Assembly: GCF_021917145.1 (NCBI RefSeq)
Contig: NC_061060.1
Span: 9,945,053 to 10,009,052, forward strand
Length of the DNA stretch: 64,000 bases
DNA from: Hypomesus transpacificus
Taxonomy: Eukaryota; Chordata; Actinopteri; Osmeriformes; Osmeridae
Direction: 5' to 3'
Below are positions 47,090 through 57,500 of this stretch, piece by piece (the first letter of the stretch is position 1; every line of letters starts with the position of its first letter). Under the pieces are notes generated by a model. That model was not told the DNA's origin. It did no database searches and saw only the letters and a list, made by a program, of their open reading frames with translations. The translations under genes and the position numbers were made by a program.

Positions 47090-50000
47090 TTTCCAGGTCT
47101 AATAAGGTCACTCAATAGGTTAGCAAGCAGGTATCACTGGTCTCTCTCCCCCCTCCGCATTCCGACTGTTACACATTATGTCACAAGCCATGTGCCTCAA
47201 TCTGTCACATGCCCAGATATGTTTGTTTTCTCTGCTCTGTGGAAAGCTGCTTACTTGCTAGACTGATAACTGACCGGAGAGGAGAGGTTGATACAGGCTG
47301 TGGTCTGAGAGAGATTGGAGCATGTGTTTTCTGAACCCTGGGTTTATCCTGTGTCAGCAGGGTCTCTGAGCCGGTGCTGTGCTCGTGTGCTAAACCTGGC
47401 ACAAGCCATATCTCTGTGTCTGCACAATTTTTCGTGGACTCATTGTGCTTAACTATGGTTATCTCTCAGTCAAAGGTTTTTTTCTATCCTTGAAATATCT
47501 AGGAACATTTTTATAATGATTGGAACAAGAATCGGGTAATTCAGTCTATCTATGTCACCATGGCAATTAACAAGAACTTCAAATGATGCACCAATTAAAA
47601 GTATTCTCAGAGCTGCTTGACATTCCCAATGTGTCATATTTAGATAAATAATCATCTGATATTAGATTCTGAGTTCTCATAAAACACCATATATGCCTCC
47701 CATTAGAGTATTTAATTATATTTTTGTAGTAGTTTTTATTTTCTTCTCCATTTCTGATGGTACTATCCTGTATTTGTCTCTGTTCGTTGTCCATTCCTCA
47801 TTTTGGAGATGGGGGTGATGGGGCCGCTTGTCCTATAGTCTTTCTGGCTGCCTGTCAAGGAAACCCCTGCTTGATTTATCTTTCCAATCCCATTACTCAT
47901 CTCCCTGTCACACTGGTTCATCTCTCCTGGATCTAATAACTAAGAGCCACTGCAATTTATCACTCTGCCTGCCCTACAGTAAAACCGAACCCCACCCTTC
48001 TTTCTCTTTTTCTCTCTACAACCTTCTTTTCTCTTCTCCCTCCGTTCTGCAGGGCCGCTGCACGCGTGACAACTGTAAATATCTGCACCCCCCTCCGCAC
48101 CTCAAGACGCAGCTGGAGATCAACGGCAGGAACAACCTGATCCAGCAGAAGACAGCAGCCGCCATGTTGGCCCAACAGATGCAGTTCATGCTGCCAGGGG
48201 CCCAGCTGCAGCCAATAGTGAGCAGCTTCCACTAACACTAACTTAGCCATGGTGGTTTCTGCCAGTATATTGTGAACAGCGGGTTTTGAACAAGAACATT
48301 GGCTCCTAAAGTGATCTCTCTCGCTCTTTCTCTCTGTCTCCCTCCCTTCCTCCTCAGACCACGTTCCCGGTGAGTCCGTCCCTGGCTACCAGTCCCAGCA
48401 TGGCATTCAGCCCCTATCTGAGCCACATGGGTCCAGGCATGGGCCTGATGCCTGAGCTGCTGCCCAGCGGGCCCCTGCTGGTCCCAGGGAGCCCCACCGG
48501 CCTGGCCAACATGGGCAACGGCAGCTCTGCACACAAACACATGCGTACAGACAAGCTGGAGGTGTGTGATGTTATGTTGACCCATTATGTCACTGTGTGT
48601 GTGGTGTGTCTGGATGTCTGCATGGTGTGTCTGGATGTCTGCATGGTGTGTCTGGATTACATTAAAACAACCCCCCCCCCCCTCCTCCTCCTCCTCCTCT
48701 CTGGGGCCTCCAGGTGTGTCGTGAGTTCCAGCGGGGTAACTGCACGCGGGGCGAGAGTGACTGCCGCTACGCCCATCCCCTGGAGGCAGCCATGGTAGAC
48801 GGCAGTGAGAACTCGGTCATCGTCTGCATGGACTACATCAAGGGCCGCTGCAGCCGCGACAAGTGCAAGTACTTCCACCCCCCTGCTCACCTGCAGGCCA
48901 GGATCAAGGCTGCCCAGCACCAAGCCAGCCAGAACGCCGCCACTGGCACCATGGTGAGACCAGCACACCCACCACCTCAGCATTATCATCCTGGCTTCCA
49001 CACCATAGCCTCAGAACCATAGCCTCAGACCTCAGCCTCGCCAGAGCAGACTCACAACACAGTAGTGTGGGATGGCACGTATTGCGTTTTTGAAGCGTGT
49101 TCAAAAGGCTGTTCAAATAAAAGCTTAATAAGGTAAACAAACTTGAAATACTGTAGGACGTTTTGGTGTTTGGCACGTGAAGCATTTACCCCCACCAATC
49201 TCATTACAGCACATCTGACTTAATGCTGTTTTGTCATATTGGAAATTTTTGTAAAGGTTAATAAGGAAATCAATTCTCACATAATCCTTCTGTTAACGCT
49301 AATAAATCCTATGATTTCTGTATCAGTCGTTTTAACGATTTAATAATTGGAATCGATTCAGTCATAAAAAGCCTGTCAAACTGAATTTACCCAATTGAGA
49401 TTTCACAGAAGGTTCTGTGGTTTATCTTCCTTTTAAGTTTAGTACTGGAGGCTAGTGTTCTTTTGTGTGCTCTTGATATGAAATGGGCAATGTGTGTTCC
49501 TGGGTGGTTGCATGAGCCACTGTAAATAGACTGTCTGCATTGCAGATGAAAAGTAAGTATGAAGACAGGTTCAGAGATTCATTATATGGATGGTTATAGC
49601 CAAAAGTGTTCTAGTGCAGTACTTCCAGTTCTAGTGTAAGTTTGTATTTTGTCTGCTCCTGACATAGCTTACTTTTCATTGCATGGTTTCATCATGTTGG
49701 CTGTGCCAAACACCTTCTCATGAAGCTACTGTTTGTTATTTACTTTCTTACACTCTGCTGCTTAACATTTTCACCATCATGCGTTGTTCCTGACTATGAC
49801 CTCACCCTTATCTCCACTGCCTTGCTGTCTGAGTGTCGTTTGCTTAATCCTCATTGGTTGGCTGTTGTCATGTGCTCACTGCCCGCCTTACCCCGCCCCA
49901 GCCTGTTTGTGTTCATCTGAAGCGAAACCTGCAGCCGCTCTATGACGTGGTATTTTGACATTTCACCTTTTTTTCTATCTTTTTATCCTCCTGTCATAAA

Positions 50001-53000
50001 TGCAAATGCCCTTCACATTTTCCTTCATTCAATAGATGGTGCAACATGGTTTTTGGTAGAAAATGGAACCTTGGCAGATCCATTTAGCTATTGGCTGGAC
50101 CAGTGGGATTGGCCTGCCTCTCGGTAGCTGGTTTAAGATGCTGCAGCATCCTCTACTGGTGGAGAAAAGAACCAGACAAAGCTGTTCAAACTCCCTGAGC
50201 GTATCAGTCCACTGGCACTGCATCCACTAGACTAGATGATGCTGGAGTTGTGTTTTGTGGGGTGGTTCTGTATTGTAATGCTATTATATGAAGCAGCTTC
50301 ATCAAACCAGTCATTCTACCACTATTGTAATAGTTGTAACACTAACTATTTGTCTTTTTGTTTCTGTTCTTTCTCTTTCTGTTCTTTCTCTTTCTGTTCT
50401 CTCTCCCTCTCCCTCCCATCTCCAGGCCCTGCCCCCTGGGGCCATGCAACCGCTACCAAAGAGGCCCTCTCTGGAGAAGAGCAACGGAGCGGCGGCTGTC
50501 TTCAACCCCAGCATGTTCCACTACCAGCAGGCCCTGGCTAACATGCAGCTGCAGCAGCAAGCCTTCATCCCCACTGGTGAGTCCACATGAAGAATTCAAG
50601 ACCAACATTTTTGACATTGTAGTTGATTTCAGCATCTCACTGGGGAAATTTACATTTGGCATTGGTTTATGTCCAACCATGCACTACAGGGTCGGCCCAA
50701 GCCTTTATGGGGCCTTAAGCAGAATTGATTTGGTAGAATTGATTTATTTTTATAAAAAATATAAATAAATGACATGAAACTGTAATTTCATGTGCTCTTG
50801 GGGGGGCTCTAGTTGCCACAGGGACCCTAAGTAGCCGCTTAGTTGGCTTCTGCCTTGGGCCGGCCCTGATGCACTAGCCCTTAGTGTAGGCCTTGGAATC
50901 AGGCACACAGACTCCTAATGTTACTTACTACTATGTCAACACTGGTATCTATGGGGTTAAGTTATGGGCGGTTTACATAGGTAACCAGCTCCAACATGAA
51001 ACATGAATGTACATGAAAACTGGTTTATTAAATGGCTAGCATTATTTTGTTTCTCTAGAACTTGCACATGCTGTTTGATGATTGTCTGTTAGTAGGAGGT
51101 TGATACAGTATGTCGATGGAACAGTTGTTGTATTAGAAGGTGGGTAGCATCGGGGGGGGGGGGGGGGGGGCAGTCTTTGATGAGGATGTTCAACATTACC
51201 CCTGTGACCTGTCAGCAGTGTGAATGTGCTGTGTGGAATGTGGGGCAGATGACTATTCTCATCTCCCTCCTGCTCTTACTCTCTTTTTCTCTCTCTCTCT
51301 TTCTTTCTTTCTTCCTATCTGCGCTCTGTGCATTTGCTCGCCTCTCGACTGACCCCTTCCTGTTGCACACAAACACTCACATGCCACCTCTCCAGGTGCT
51401 ACCAAGTTGCGAGCACCTTCACGCTTGTGCTGCTGTAGTATAGAGAGAATGTACACATCCCAGTGTGACCCACGCTTCCATCTCCCCCAGCTCCTCCTCC
51501 ACCAGGTGCACACACTCCCAGAGTGACTAGTAATACTGCACACACACGACAGCAACTAGCTTATCAGAGGCAGACCATCAGCGCTCTCAGTGTATATCTG
51601 CATCCCGTGTCCTCCACCGCTCTTCCTCCCTTGTTCTGCGTGTCATGTGTGTGTGCGCGTGCGTGCGTGTGTGTGTATATGCGCACCCCCTCAGGCCTCC
51701 ATATTGCGTCCGCTGTGTGTTGTACCTGTGACAGCCTCGACATGGCTCACCTTGTTCCTGTCGCTTGCACTAACCTGAATGTTGTTTTTGTCTTGTCGAT
51801 TCCCACAATCCCACCTCCTTCCTCCCCTCACCCTCCTTCTTTCCCCCTTACCGCCCCCTCACTTCTGCATGCTGTGGCAGGCTCAGTCCTGTGCATGGCG
51901 CCCTCGGGAGGCATGGGTAGGTCTGCTCCTTCACTCACTGGGGCATGGGGCAGCTGGCAGTGCTAGGGCTGCTCTGATGAGCGGACTGCAGGGAAGGGGA
52001 AGGGATGAAGGCAACCACAGGACAGATATATGTTATCACTGTTTGAGGATTGAGATGCTGTAGGTCTGTCATATCTAGGGGTAGGAACTGTAGAAGATGT
52101 GAATGGTAGCTGACTGTAGTACTGAGTCCATCATAATGGTCAGCCTCGAGATGCTTTGGAGTTTTGTCTGCCTGTCACCCTGTCTCTGTCTGACTGTCCG
52201 TACGCCTCAGAACACCTGCTTGTCATCTTCACTGCTCTTACTGACCTTCTTTTTTAACTCATTACAAATTCTATGGCTATTTGTTTGTGTTCATTTTTGC
52301 AAGTCCATGTGTATGTGTGTGTGTGAGGATGCTTGTTCATATGGGCACAGCAGATAAGAGTGGGTGCGCCTATGTGCGTGTGTAAGGGAGACATTTCAGA
52401 ATAGCTTTGAGTGTGGGGCCAGTGCTGGGTCATGTTGGTCTTGCTGTAAGCCACCCCCCTCCACCCCCCTCCCTCTCCTGTCTCCTATAGGGCTAATGAA
52501 ACCCCCGGCCCCGCTGGCAGCGGAGGGCCGCTGGGAGAGGCGGGACTGGAGTAGCTGCAGGCACCCCCACAGCCGCCTCATGTCAGTGCCTGGATATGCT
52601 GGTGAGGGGAACGCTCAGCCCCCTCTCTGGCCCCCTGGCCATGTGCTATTACCCTCCCCCTTTCCGGCCCCCATAACACACCTTTCTAGCCTCTGCTAGT
52701 TTCTAACAGTGTGTAGATGGTCGGATTCACAAATCCTCCTCTCTGCCAGTCCACAGCACAACAAAGACTAATCTGGACCTCACAATTTAGGCACTTTTTA
52801 TCTGATATAACCCCTCTGGATGTACTGTATATATTTACACACATCCACATATTAATGTCCATTGATATTCATATTGCCAGCCAGAAAGGGATATCAAAGT
52901 AGCAAAGTCTAAAGAATGTACAGTATGTGCCTTGTTGTTTTGTGTGGCTGTGTGTGAGTGCTTGAGCCATCAGCTGTTTATGCATTTCCTACCCTGTGTT

Positions 53001-54590
53001 TGTGTTTTGTCATCCAAACCCGTATGATGATAATATGATGCTGATTCAAGATTTGTTAAGGGCAGCAATTCTTCAATCATTCTCGAGATAGAAAACTGTA
53101 AACACGACCACTGTTTTTTTTAACCCATGATGCAGGGTAGTGTAGAAGTAAGCTCTTGAATGCTGACGTTTCTCTGTCATTTAAACAACTCATAAAATCA
53201 TCTCTTTTGTGTACTTGGGGAGTGGGTGAGACTTGAAGGAGATTTTGATCAAATATCTCACCAAAGATAATGAGCTACAGTAGTATCGCAACAGGATTTC
53301 CAATCTGTTAAATCCAATATTTAATCAAAATTAAGTATTACATTTTAGGAATTATGTGATTAAAAATGACAAATGAGTGTCATATTATAGTCAGTTTCCC
53401 TATGTGAGTGTGTGAGTCTGCATTTTACAGAACTAGCTTTTGCTTCCTTTTTCTCTTACTCATTTGCTCCCCCCTCCCCACACATGCCTCCTTCCATTGG
53501 AATACAACTATCAGATGCTTTAGTCTGATTTGATTGTATGACTATAGAATAATGCCATATTTTGTCAACTCTCAGTTGTGGAACTACACATTTCTCCATA
53601 TTTCTTAGAACATGGTGTTTCTCCCAATAGAAATAGTAACGTGATTTTCTTTTTCTCTTATTTCATTTGCATGTGTCTTGATTCTTGTTGAAACCCCTCA
53701 CCCCGGCAGCAATGTCACATGACTTGTTGCCTCAATATTTACTCCTCCTCCACATTTCGCCATGGTAACCATAACATCCCCTCCTCCTCCTATTCCTCCC
53801 CCTCCCCACCCATCCCCTCGTTCTCTGTCTCTCGTCTGATTCGCCTGAATAAAAGTTCCCATGATGCACGGTGCCACCACTTCCACTGTTTCGTCGGCCT
53901 CGACCCCAGTCACCAATGTTCCTTTCGCAGAATCCGCCGCCTCCAATCAGGTTTGCCCCTTCATTTTGGGTTTTCTCTTTTGTTTTAACGTTAGGTTTTT
54001 AGACCTCTGTCCACACAGAGACATGACCATAGTCCTTTTACTGTTAAGTCCACCCAGCTGTATCTCCATACATACTGTATGTGTTCACACATTTCACTCC
54101 TTTGTGTCACTTTTTAATGTAACAAAAGTGAGCAAGTGAAAAACAGCATCCAAGAAGAGCTTTAACTTTATCAACAGGTGACAGATCAGTTCTGGATCAT
54201 ATCAAACGTTCCTGATGCACTTAGGATCTAGTGTCATCTTCTCTGTCTGTCTCTGTCTTCACTGTTGGGATCTGTGTATACTTTATATTTGCGGTGTGGC
54301 ACTAGAGAGCACCTCACAATACTCTATTCTTATCAGTGAATTTCAATTTCTCACTAAATGCACAAGATCCAACCACTACCCTCACTCTATTCTCTTATGT
54401 ATACTGTGTATAACTTGCAATGAGAAATACTGTATTACTTTTATTCAAAATTTATTCATCAATCTTGATGCTTTTGAACTGTCTGTCTTATACCAAAGTT
54501 ATTAACTTTTCCTCATCACTTGTTTTCTATCCTTCTCAGTGGAAGGGTTTCATGTTTCCTCTTCCTGCTCCGCCCTCTCTCTTCCAGTAG
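43203..54590 (+). CDS. mbnl3: Muscleblind-like 3 RNA-binding splicing regulator
   Basis: The basic form joins eight exons (43203-43376, 48053-48217, 48358-48561, 48714-48953, 50426-50576, 51881-51916, 53856-53950, 54540-54590) into about 371 residues. There are four CCCH zinc fingers in two pairs: Cys19-27-34-His38, Cys53-61-66-His70, Cys183-191-198-His202 and Cys219-227-232-His236. They bind YGCY motifs in RNA. Fingers 1 and 3 show C-x7-C-x6-C-x3-H; fingers 2 and 4 show C-x7-C-x4-C-x3-H. Mbnl3-type words are [16 protein letters not shown] and [20 protein letters not shown]. The second half is Pro/Ala/Gln-rich with a KRP basic motif and [13 protein letters not shown]. Family knowledge: MBNL proteins set alternative splicing and regulate their own exons. 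The C-terminal residues after Asn-Gln are uncertain. Confidence 0.92.
44371..44459. repeat. CA microsatellite
   Basis: Nearly 90 bp of CA dinucleotides with a few CT interruptions. Confidence 0.9.
44762..44995. repeat. CTGT tetranucleotide array
   Basis: A long array of TCTG units, varied by TCTC and CCTC. It generates overlapping Cys-Leu-Ser-Val frames on + and Arg-Gln-Thr-Asp frames on - that are not genes. Confidence 0.92.
46557..46590. repeat. CA microsatellite
   Basis: About 16 CA dinucleotides ending in CGCG. Confidence 0.9.
48053..48217 (+). CDS. mbnl3: mbnl3 coding exon 2 (rest of zinc finger 2)
   Basis: It begins [20 protein letters not shown] and runs through [18 protein letters not shown] to [10 protein letters not shown]. 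Both ends are phase 0 (acceptor TTCTGCAG, donor GTGAGC). QQKTAAAM is the Mbnl3 rather than Mbnl1/2 version. Confidence 0.95.
48358..48561 (+). CDS. mbnl3: mbnl3 coding exon 3 (inter-finger linker)
   Basis: The 68 codons encode the Pro/Met/Gly-rich linker, with [20 protein letters not shown] and HMRTDKLE leading into the third finger. Acceptor is TCCTCAG and donor is GTGTGT, both phase 0. The linker separates the two finger pairs and lets them bind spaced motifs. Confidence 0.92.
48603..48658. repeat. 21-bp repeat inside a 152-bp intron
   Basis: Two and a half copies of GTGTGTCTGGATGTCTGCATG lie in the very short intron between exons 3 and 4. Confidence 0.85.
48714..48953 (+). CDS. mbnl3: mbnl3 coding exon 4 (zinc fingers 3 and 4)
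   Basis: The 80 codons hold both C-terminal fingers: [21 protein letters not shown] and [19 protein letters not shown]. It continues [15 protein letters not shown] to ATGTM. Phase 0 at both ends; donor GTGAGA. Confidence 0.97.
49720..49901 (+). promoter_or_regulatory. mbnl3: YGCY-rich sequence before the 48-nt exon
   Basis: About nine YGCY tetramers (for example TGCT at 49756, 49759, 49823, 49841 and 49873) lie in the 150 bases before the acceptor. MBNL proteins bind YGCY, and MBNL1 represses its own nuclear-localisation exon through such sites upstream. The match in position suggests self-regulation; binding is inferred. Confidence 0.45.
49902..49949 (+). CDS. mbnl3: Candidate 48-nt alternative mbnl3 exon (nuclear-localisation type)
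   Basis: Between CCCCGCCCCAG and GTATTT lies a stop-free, phase-0 stretch of 16 codons reading [16 protein letters not shown]. It aligns with the MBNL1 54-nt alternative exon core (LKRPLEATFDL): Leu-Lys-Arg-x-Leu then an aromatic followed by Asp. It sits in the same place, between the exon of finger 4 and the exon with PLPKRP. A second GT three bases earlier would make it 45 nt. In MBNL1 this exon controls nuclear localisation. Not confirmed by transcripts. Confidence 0.6.
50426..50576 (+). CDS. mbnl3: mbnl3 coding exon 5
   Basis: The exon encodes [18 protein letters not shown], a basic KRP motif, then [20 protein letters not shown] and AFIPT. It starts in phase 0 after CTCCAG and ends in phase 1 before GTGAGT. 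It matches the C-terminal half of MBNL3. Confidence 0.94.
50687..50868. mobile_element. hAT-superfamily MITE (182 bp)
   Basis: The element starts CAGGGTCGGCCCAAG and ends CTTGGGCCGGCCCTG, inverted repeats with one mismatch. It is flanked by perfect 8-bp direct repeats ATGCACTA at 50679-50686 and 50869-50876. CAGGG ends and 8-bp target duplications are hallmarks of hAT transposons. It has no coding capacity, so it moved with help from another copy's transposase. Confidence 0.92.
51152..51170. repeat. 19-base G homopolymer
   Basis: Uninterrupted G run in the mbnl3 intron, potentially quadruplex-forming in RNA. Confidence 0.9.
51881..51916 (+). CDS. mbnl3: mbnl3 36-nt exon
   Basis: The 36-nt exon follows GCTGTGGCAG and precedes GTAGGT. 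With the G of the previous exon it reads [12 protein letters not shown], matching SILCMTPATSVV / PILCMAPASNIV of vertebrate MBNL proteins. The exact length equals the family's 36-nt alternative exon, phase 1-1, so skipping keeps the frame. Confidence 0.9.
52491..52601 (+). CDS. mbnl3: Candidate 111-nt cassette exon of mbnl3 (unrecognised)
   Basis: A long C/T tract ending TCTCCTATAG precedes 52491, and GCTG is followed by GTGAGG. The 111 nt are GC-rich and stop-free in the only frame that fits. They enter in phase 1 (Gly completed by the previous exon's G) and leave in phase 1, so inclusion adds 37 residues, beginning [20 protein letters not shown] and ending RLMSVPGYA. The next exon continues as VPMMHG in either case. 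I do not recognise the peptide from any MBNL protein; it is basic with three Trp/Cys residues. Splice signals, phase and composition argue for an exon; homology and transcripts are lacking. Confidence 0.5.
53856..53950 (+). CDS. mbnl3: mbnl3 95-nt exon
   Basis: The exon reads [20 protein letters not shown] then [12 protein letters not shown], clearly homologous to VPMVHGATPATVSAAT of MBNL1 and [16 protein letters not shown] of MBNL3. Its length is exactly the family's 95 nt. It starts in phase 1 and ends in phase 0 before GTTTGC. Because 95 is not a multiple of three, skipping changes the downstream frame. Confidence 0.93.
54540..54590 (+). CDS. mbnl3: Probable mbnl3 terminal coding segment
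   Basis: After CCTTCTCAG, continuing from Asn-Gln in phase 0, the frame reads [16 protein letters not shown] and stops at TAG (54588-54590). A second acceptor, CTCTCTTCCAG, ends at 54587; using it would place a stop directly after Asn-Gln. Either gives a short tail, as in mammalian MBNL3 (a few residues after NQ). If the 95-nt exon is skipped, the same acceptors open a different frame to 54730. The choice is not decidable from sequence alone. Confidence 0.45.
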   Translation, partial: WKGFMFPLPAPPSLFQ

Positions 54591-57500
54591 ACCCTTCGGA
54601 GGTTCTGAGTGCCGACCCAATGGATCTTCAGTGCATCCCCATGGAAACCCACTTCTGTCCTCTCCCCAAACTGCTGGTTGCAGCTCCTGTGGCGCTGAAC
54701 CCAGTAAGCCTCTCTCGAAACCCCAGTTAAATGACCCCTAAACATAGTCACTGCCCCCACCCCACCCCCCTCCCCCCATCAGTCAGTTCCTCTTTGCCAA
54801 CTGACCCTATCCAAGAACACCACAGCCAATTATCTGAATGCATCTAACATGTGCCTAACCTACAGTGCACCCCAAGTGAGAGGTAGTGGTAACCTCATTT
54901 AGGAGGTATTCACGTAATCAATTTGTCAACAATGTTGATATATACACAGGCAATACTAAAGCTTGGACCCATTACTGTTGATAGAAACCAGCCATCCTGA
55001 TGCACACTAACTTGAAGGAGCAGGCTGACTGAGAAAATACAGCTCCTAATTCCTTACAGCCATACACGCTCACACCTTTAACACACACACACACACACAA
55101 CAGTAGAATCAGCAACTCCTCACAGAGACCATGCTGTGGATGTGAATGAGGCTTGAGGTCTAATGATCTGAAATATTTGACTTTTTTGGAAAGTAATTTT
55201 CCTGATGTTGGATGCACCTGCAGTGGGGTTTTAGAATTCTATGACATTTTAACTTTTTCCTTTTTTTTTTTTTTTATTAATTTAAATAATTGTAGTGGGT
55301 CATATCATGTTTACGTTTTAAATGTAATGACAGTTGAAATGTGTTGTGTTATATATATGAATCCATTTGCATTTTGATTGTTTATTTGTCTCTGCCTTTA
55401 ATTTATCCCTAAACTGAAGGGGAGTTGTTTTATTACCATAAACAATTTAAAGTGATTAAAACTAATAAAAAGACTCAGTTAGCCTAAGATAAAATGCAAA
55501 GTATGAATAATATACTCTCCAGATGTGGTTTCTCTGAACACATAGAAAAGGCTATATCCCAAATACCAATGAATTGAGTTAAAATGTTTTACCCTTAAAA
55601 CATTCATGTATGTTACAGATGACCATTGGATATTTTAAACCTCACTAAGATATATTGTTTATCATGTAACCTCTAAAAGTTTCCCGTCCTCTGAAAGACA
55701 AGTGTTGCTTTGATTATTACAGAAAATGAGGCAGTGTTTTGGGGGTTATAGCTTCCAGTTGGTGTTGTTACACCCAAGACAGTAATGTTTGAGAGGTAAC
55801 ATTGAAAATATATTGTCAAATCAAATCAGTAGCCTGACACAAGAGATTGTGATATCATTATTGTGATCGTGAGTGTGGGACTAAATTAAGAGAGACTCTT
55901 TCAAGAATGTGGTTCTTGACTCCTTGGTTCTAGAACAAGCTGCCTTATACAGCAGAGGTGAGGTACTTTATGTATTGTTTGTATTAATCTAACAAAGGAT
56001 TAACTAGATTAGACGGTTGAGATGGTTGGAGCTACAGCTGCATTGGTGGGTTAGTGCTATGACTTGATTTGCAATCCAGACTCTGTTAGCTCCCATTGTG
56101 CAATGTAAAGGAAAGACAATCTAAAGGAGCTCACTGTCCAGCAGGTATGACTGACTGCTTATCTTGGTCTAGGTGTGGCACATGCTCTCTGCACACTGCT
56201 GGACTGTCACCGGAAATCTCCTCATGACATGATATTCAAACCAAAAATTTCTTGTGAAGATTAAGAATATTAGGCTTCTCATTTGTTCTTTCTGGAACGT
56301 TTCTGTACTGAATGGCAGATAGTGGAACTACGGTGTTGTTTGCTGGTTTGAGTTTAACATCCTGCCTTTGTGCCAAGGTTTCTTTCACGAAGGTCTCTGT
56401 GCCAATCAGGTGGAGCGGGGTGTGTACACAGAGAGCAACCCTCCTTAACTAAATGCTGTCAGATTGATACCTGAAGGAATTGTCCCCACTCATTTAATAT
56501 GTTACTTCTCGAACTGATGTCAATGAGTTTGTGCTAAAGAATCAATGTCTGATGTAATCCCTTGCATTCTTTAGTCAAGAAGAAAGTGGTACATTCATTT
56601 GTATCTGTTTTACGGCTCTGCAGGGAGTACGTTTAGAGAGCTCGAAAAATGTCTGTGTTTAAAGATGTATTTGATTCTTGTCACTGATTGTGTCCTTACT
56701 TTCAAGTCGGCAGACTCTAAATGCCAGAACTACAGTGGTCAGGTGGTCTTGTACAGAGTTTAGTCAAGGAAAGACTTAATTGTAAAAGCCAGAGACACAA
56801 TAACAAAGTTTTGATGGACTAGATGATGGTTTGCTGTTTGAAATCACCTGTTTGCAGTAAAGAGAAAATAAGGTAAATAATGTAATTGACATTACATCAA
56901 GATGAGTTTGAATGTGCCCTCTCACTTGTCTCAAGTCTCCTTTACCCAACCACAGTCCATACACTGTAATGACAGACAAATCCTTAAGAACAGGTGCGTT
57001 AATTAGCACTTTTATCTTCTATGTTGTGTCTCTGTAGTTTCTTCTTTGAAACAGCTGTGCTGTCTCATCTTTGATGATGTAAAAATTGTCACACTGAGTA
57101 GTCTATATAGATGTTTTGATGAATAGACACAGAGTCGCCTATTGAGGTAGTTTTGACATATTAAAATGTAAAAACATTTTCCTCGTTGGAAACATTATCA
57201 GACAGCCGTTCATGTTTTAGTCATGTCATTGTGTGGTGAATGTATCTAATAATGCAAAAATTCCGAACATGTCCATTTAAAAGACCGGCATGTTTAAATG
57301 TGTTGATTTACTACATAGGCTATTTCGAAAAGGTCAAATGAAAACCACATTAAGACAATATACTGTGTTAAAAAATGTTAAGTATGTGTATTGTTATATA
57401 GATTTATATTTAATGTTTGTGGGTGTGAAGACTACTTTCAGAAACAACTTTGGGCAAATGTGGTCCTTGCATTTTATAGCCATTCTTTGAAGCATTTAAA

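Larger units (their letters stand above)
43377..48052 (+). other. mbnl3: mbnl3 intron after coding exon 1
   Basis: This 4.7 kb intron contains CA, GT and CTGT microsatellites and a C run near 45.62 kb. I see no convincing exon. A 128-codon frame at 45936-46322 lies in a GC-richer patch but has no recognised homology and no good splice frame. Confidence 0.75.
50577..51880 (+). other. mbnl3: mbnl3 intron with MITE and G run
   Basis: The 1.3 kb intron carries a hAT-type MITE at 50687-50868 and a 19-base G run at 51152-51170. I see no further convincing exon. Confidence 0.75.

Noticed and set aside
48957-49022. Read-through of mbnl3 exon 4 into the intron as a short C-terminus
   Set aside because: A clean GTGAGA donor at 48954 and the conserved continuation in the next exon explain the boundary.
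51388-51440. Possible exon after CTCTCCAG near 51396
   Set aside because: The frame meets a stop (TAG in GCTGCTGTAGTATAG) within about 45 nt, there is no donor, and the residues do not match MBNL proteins.
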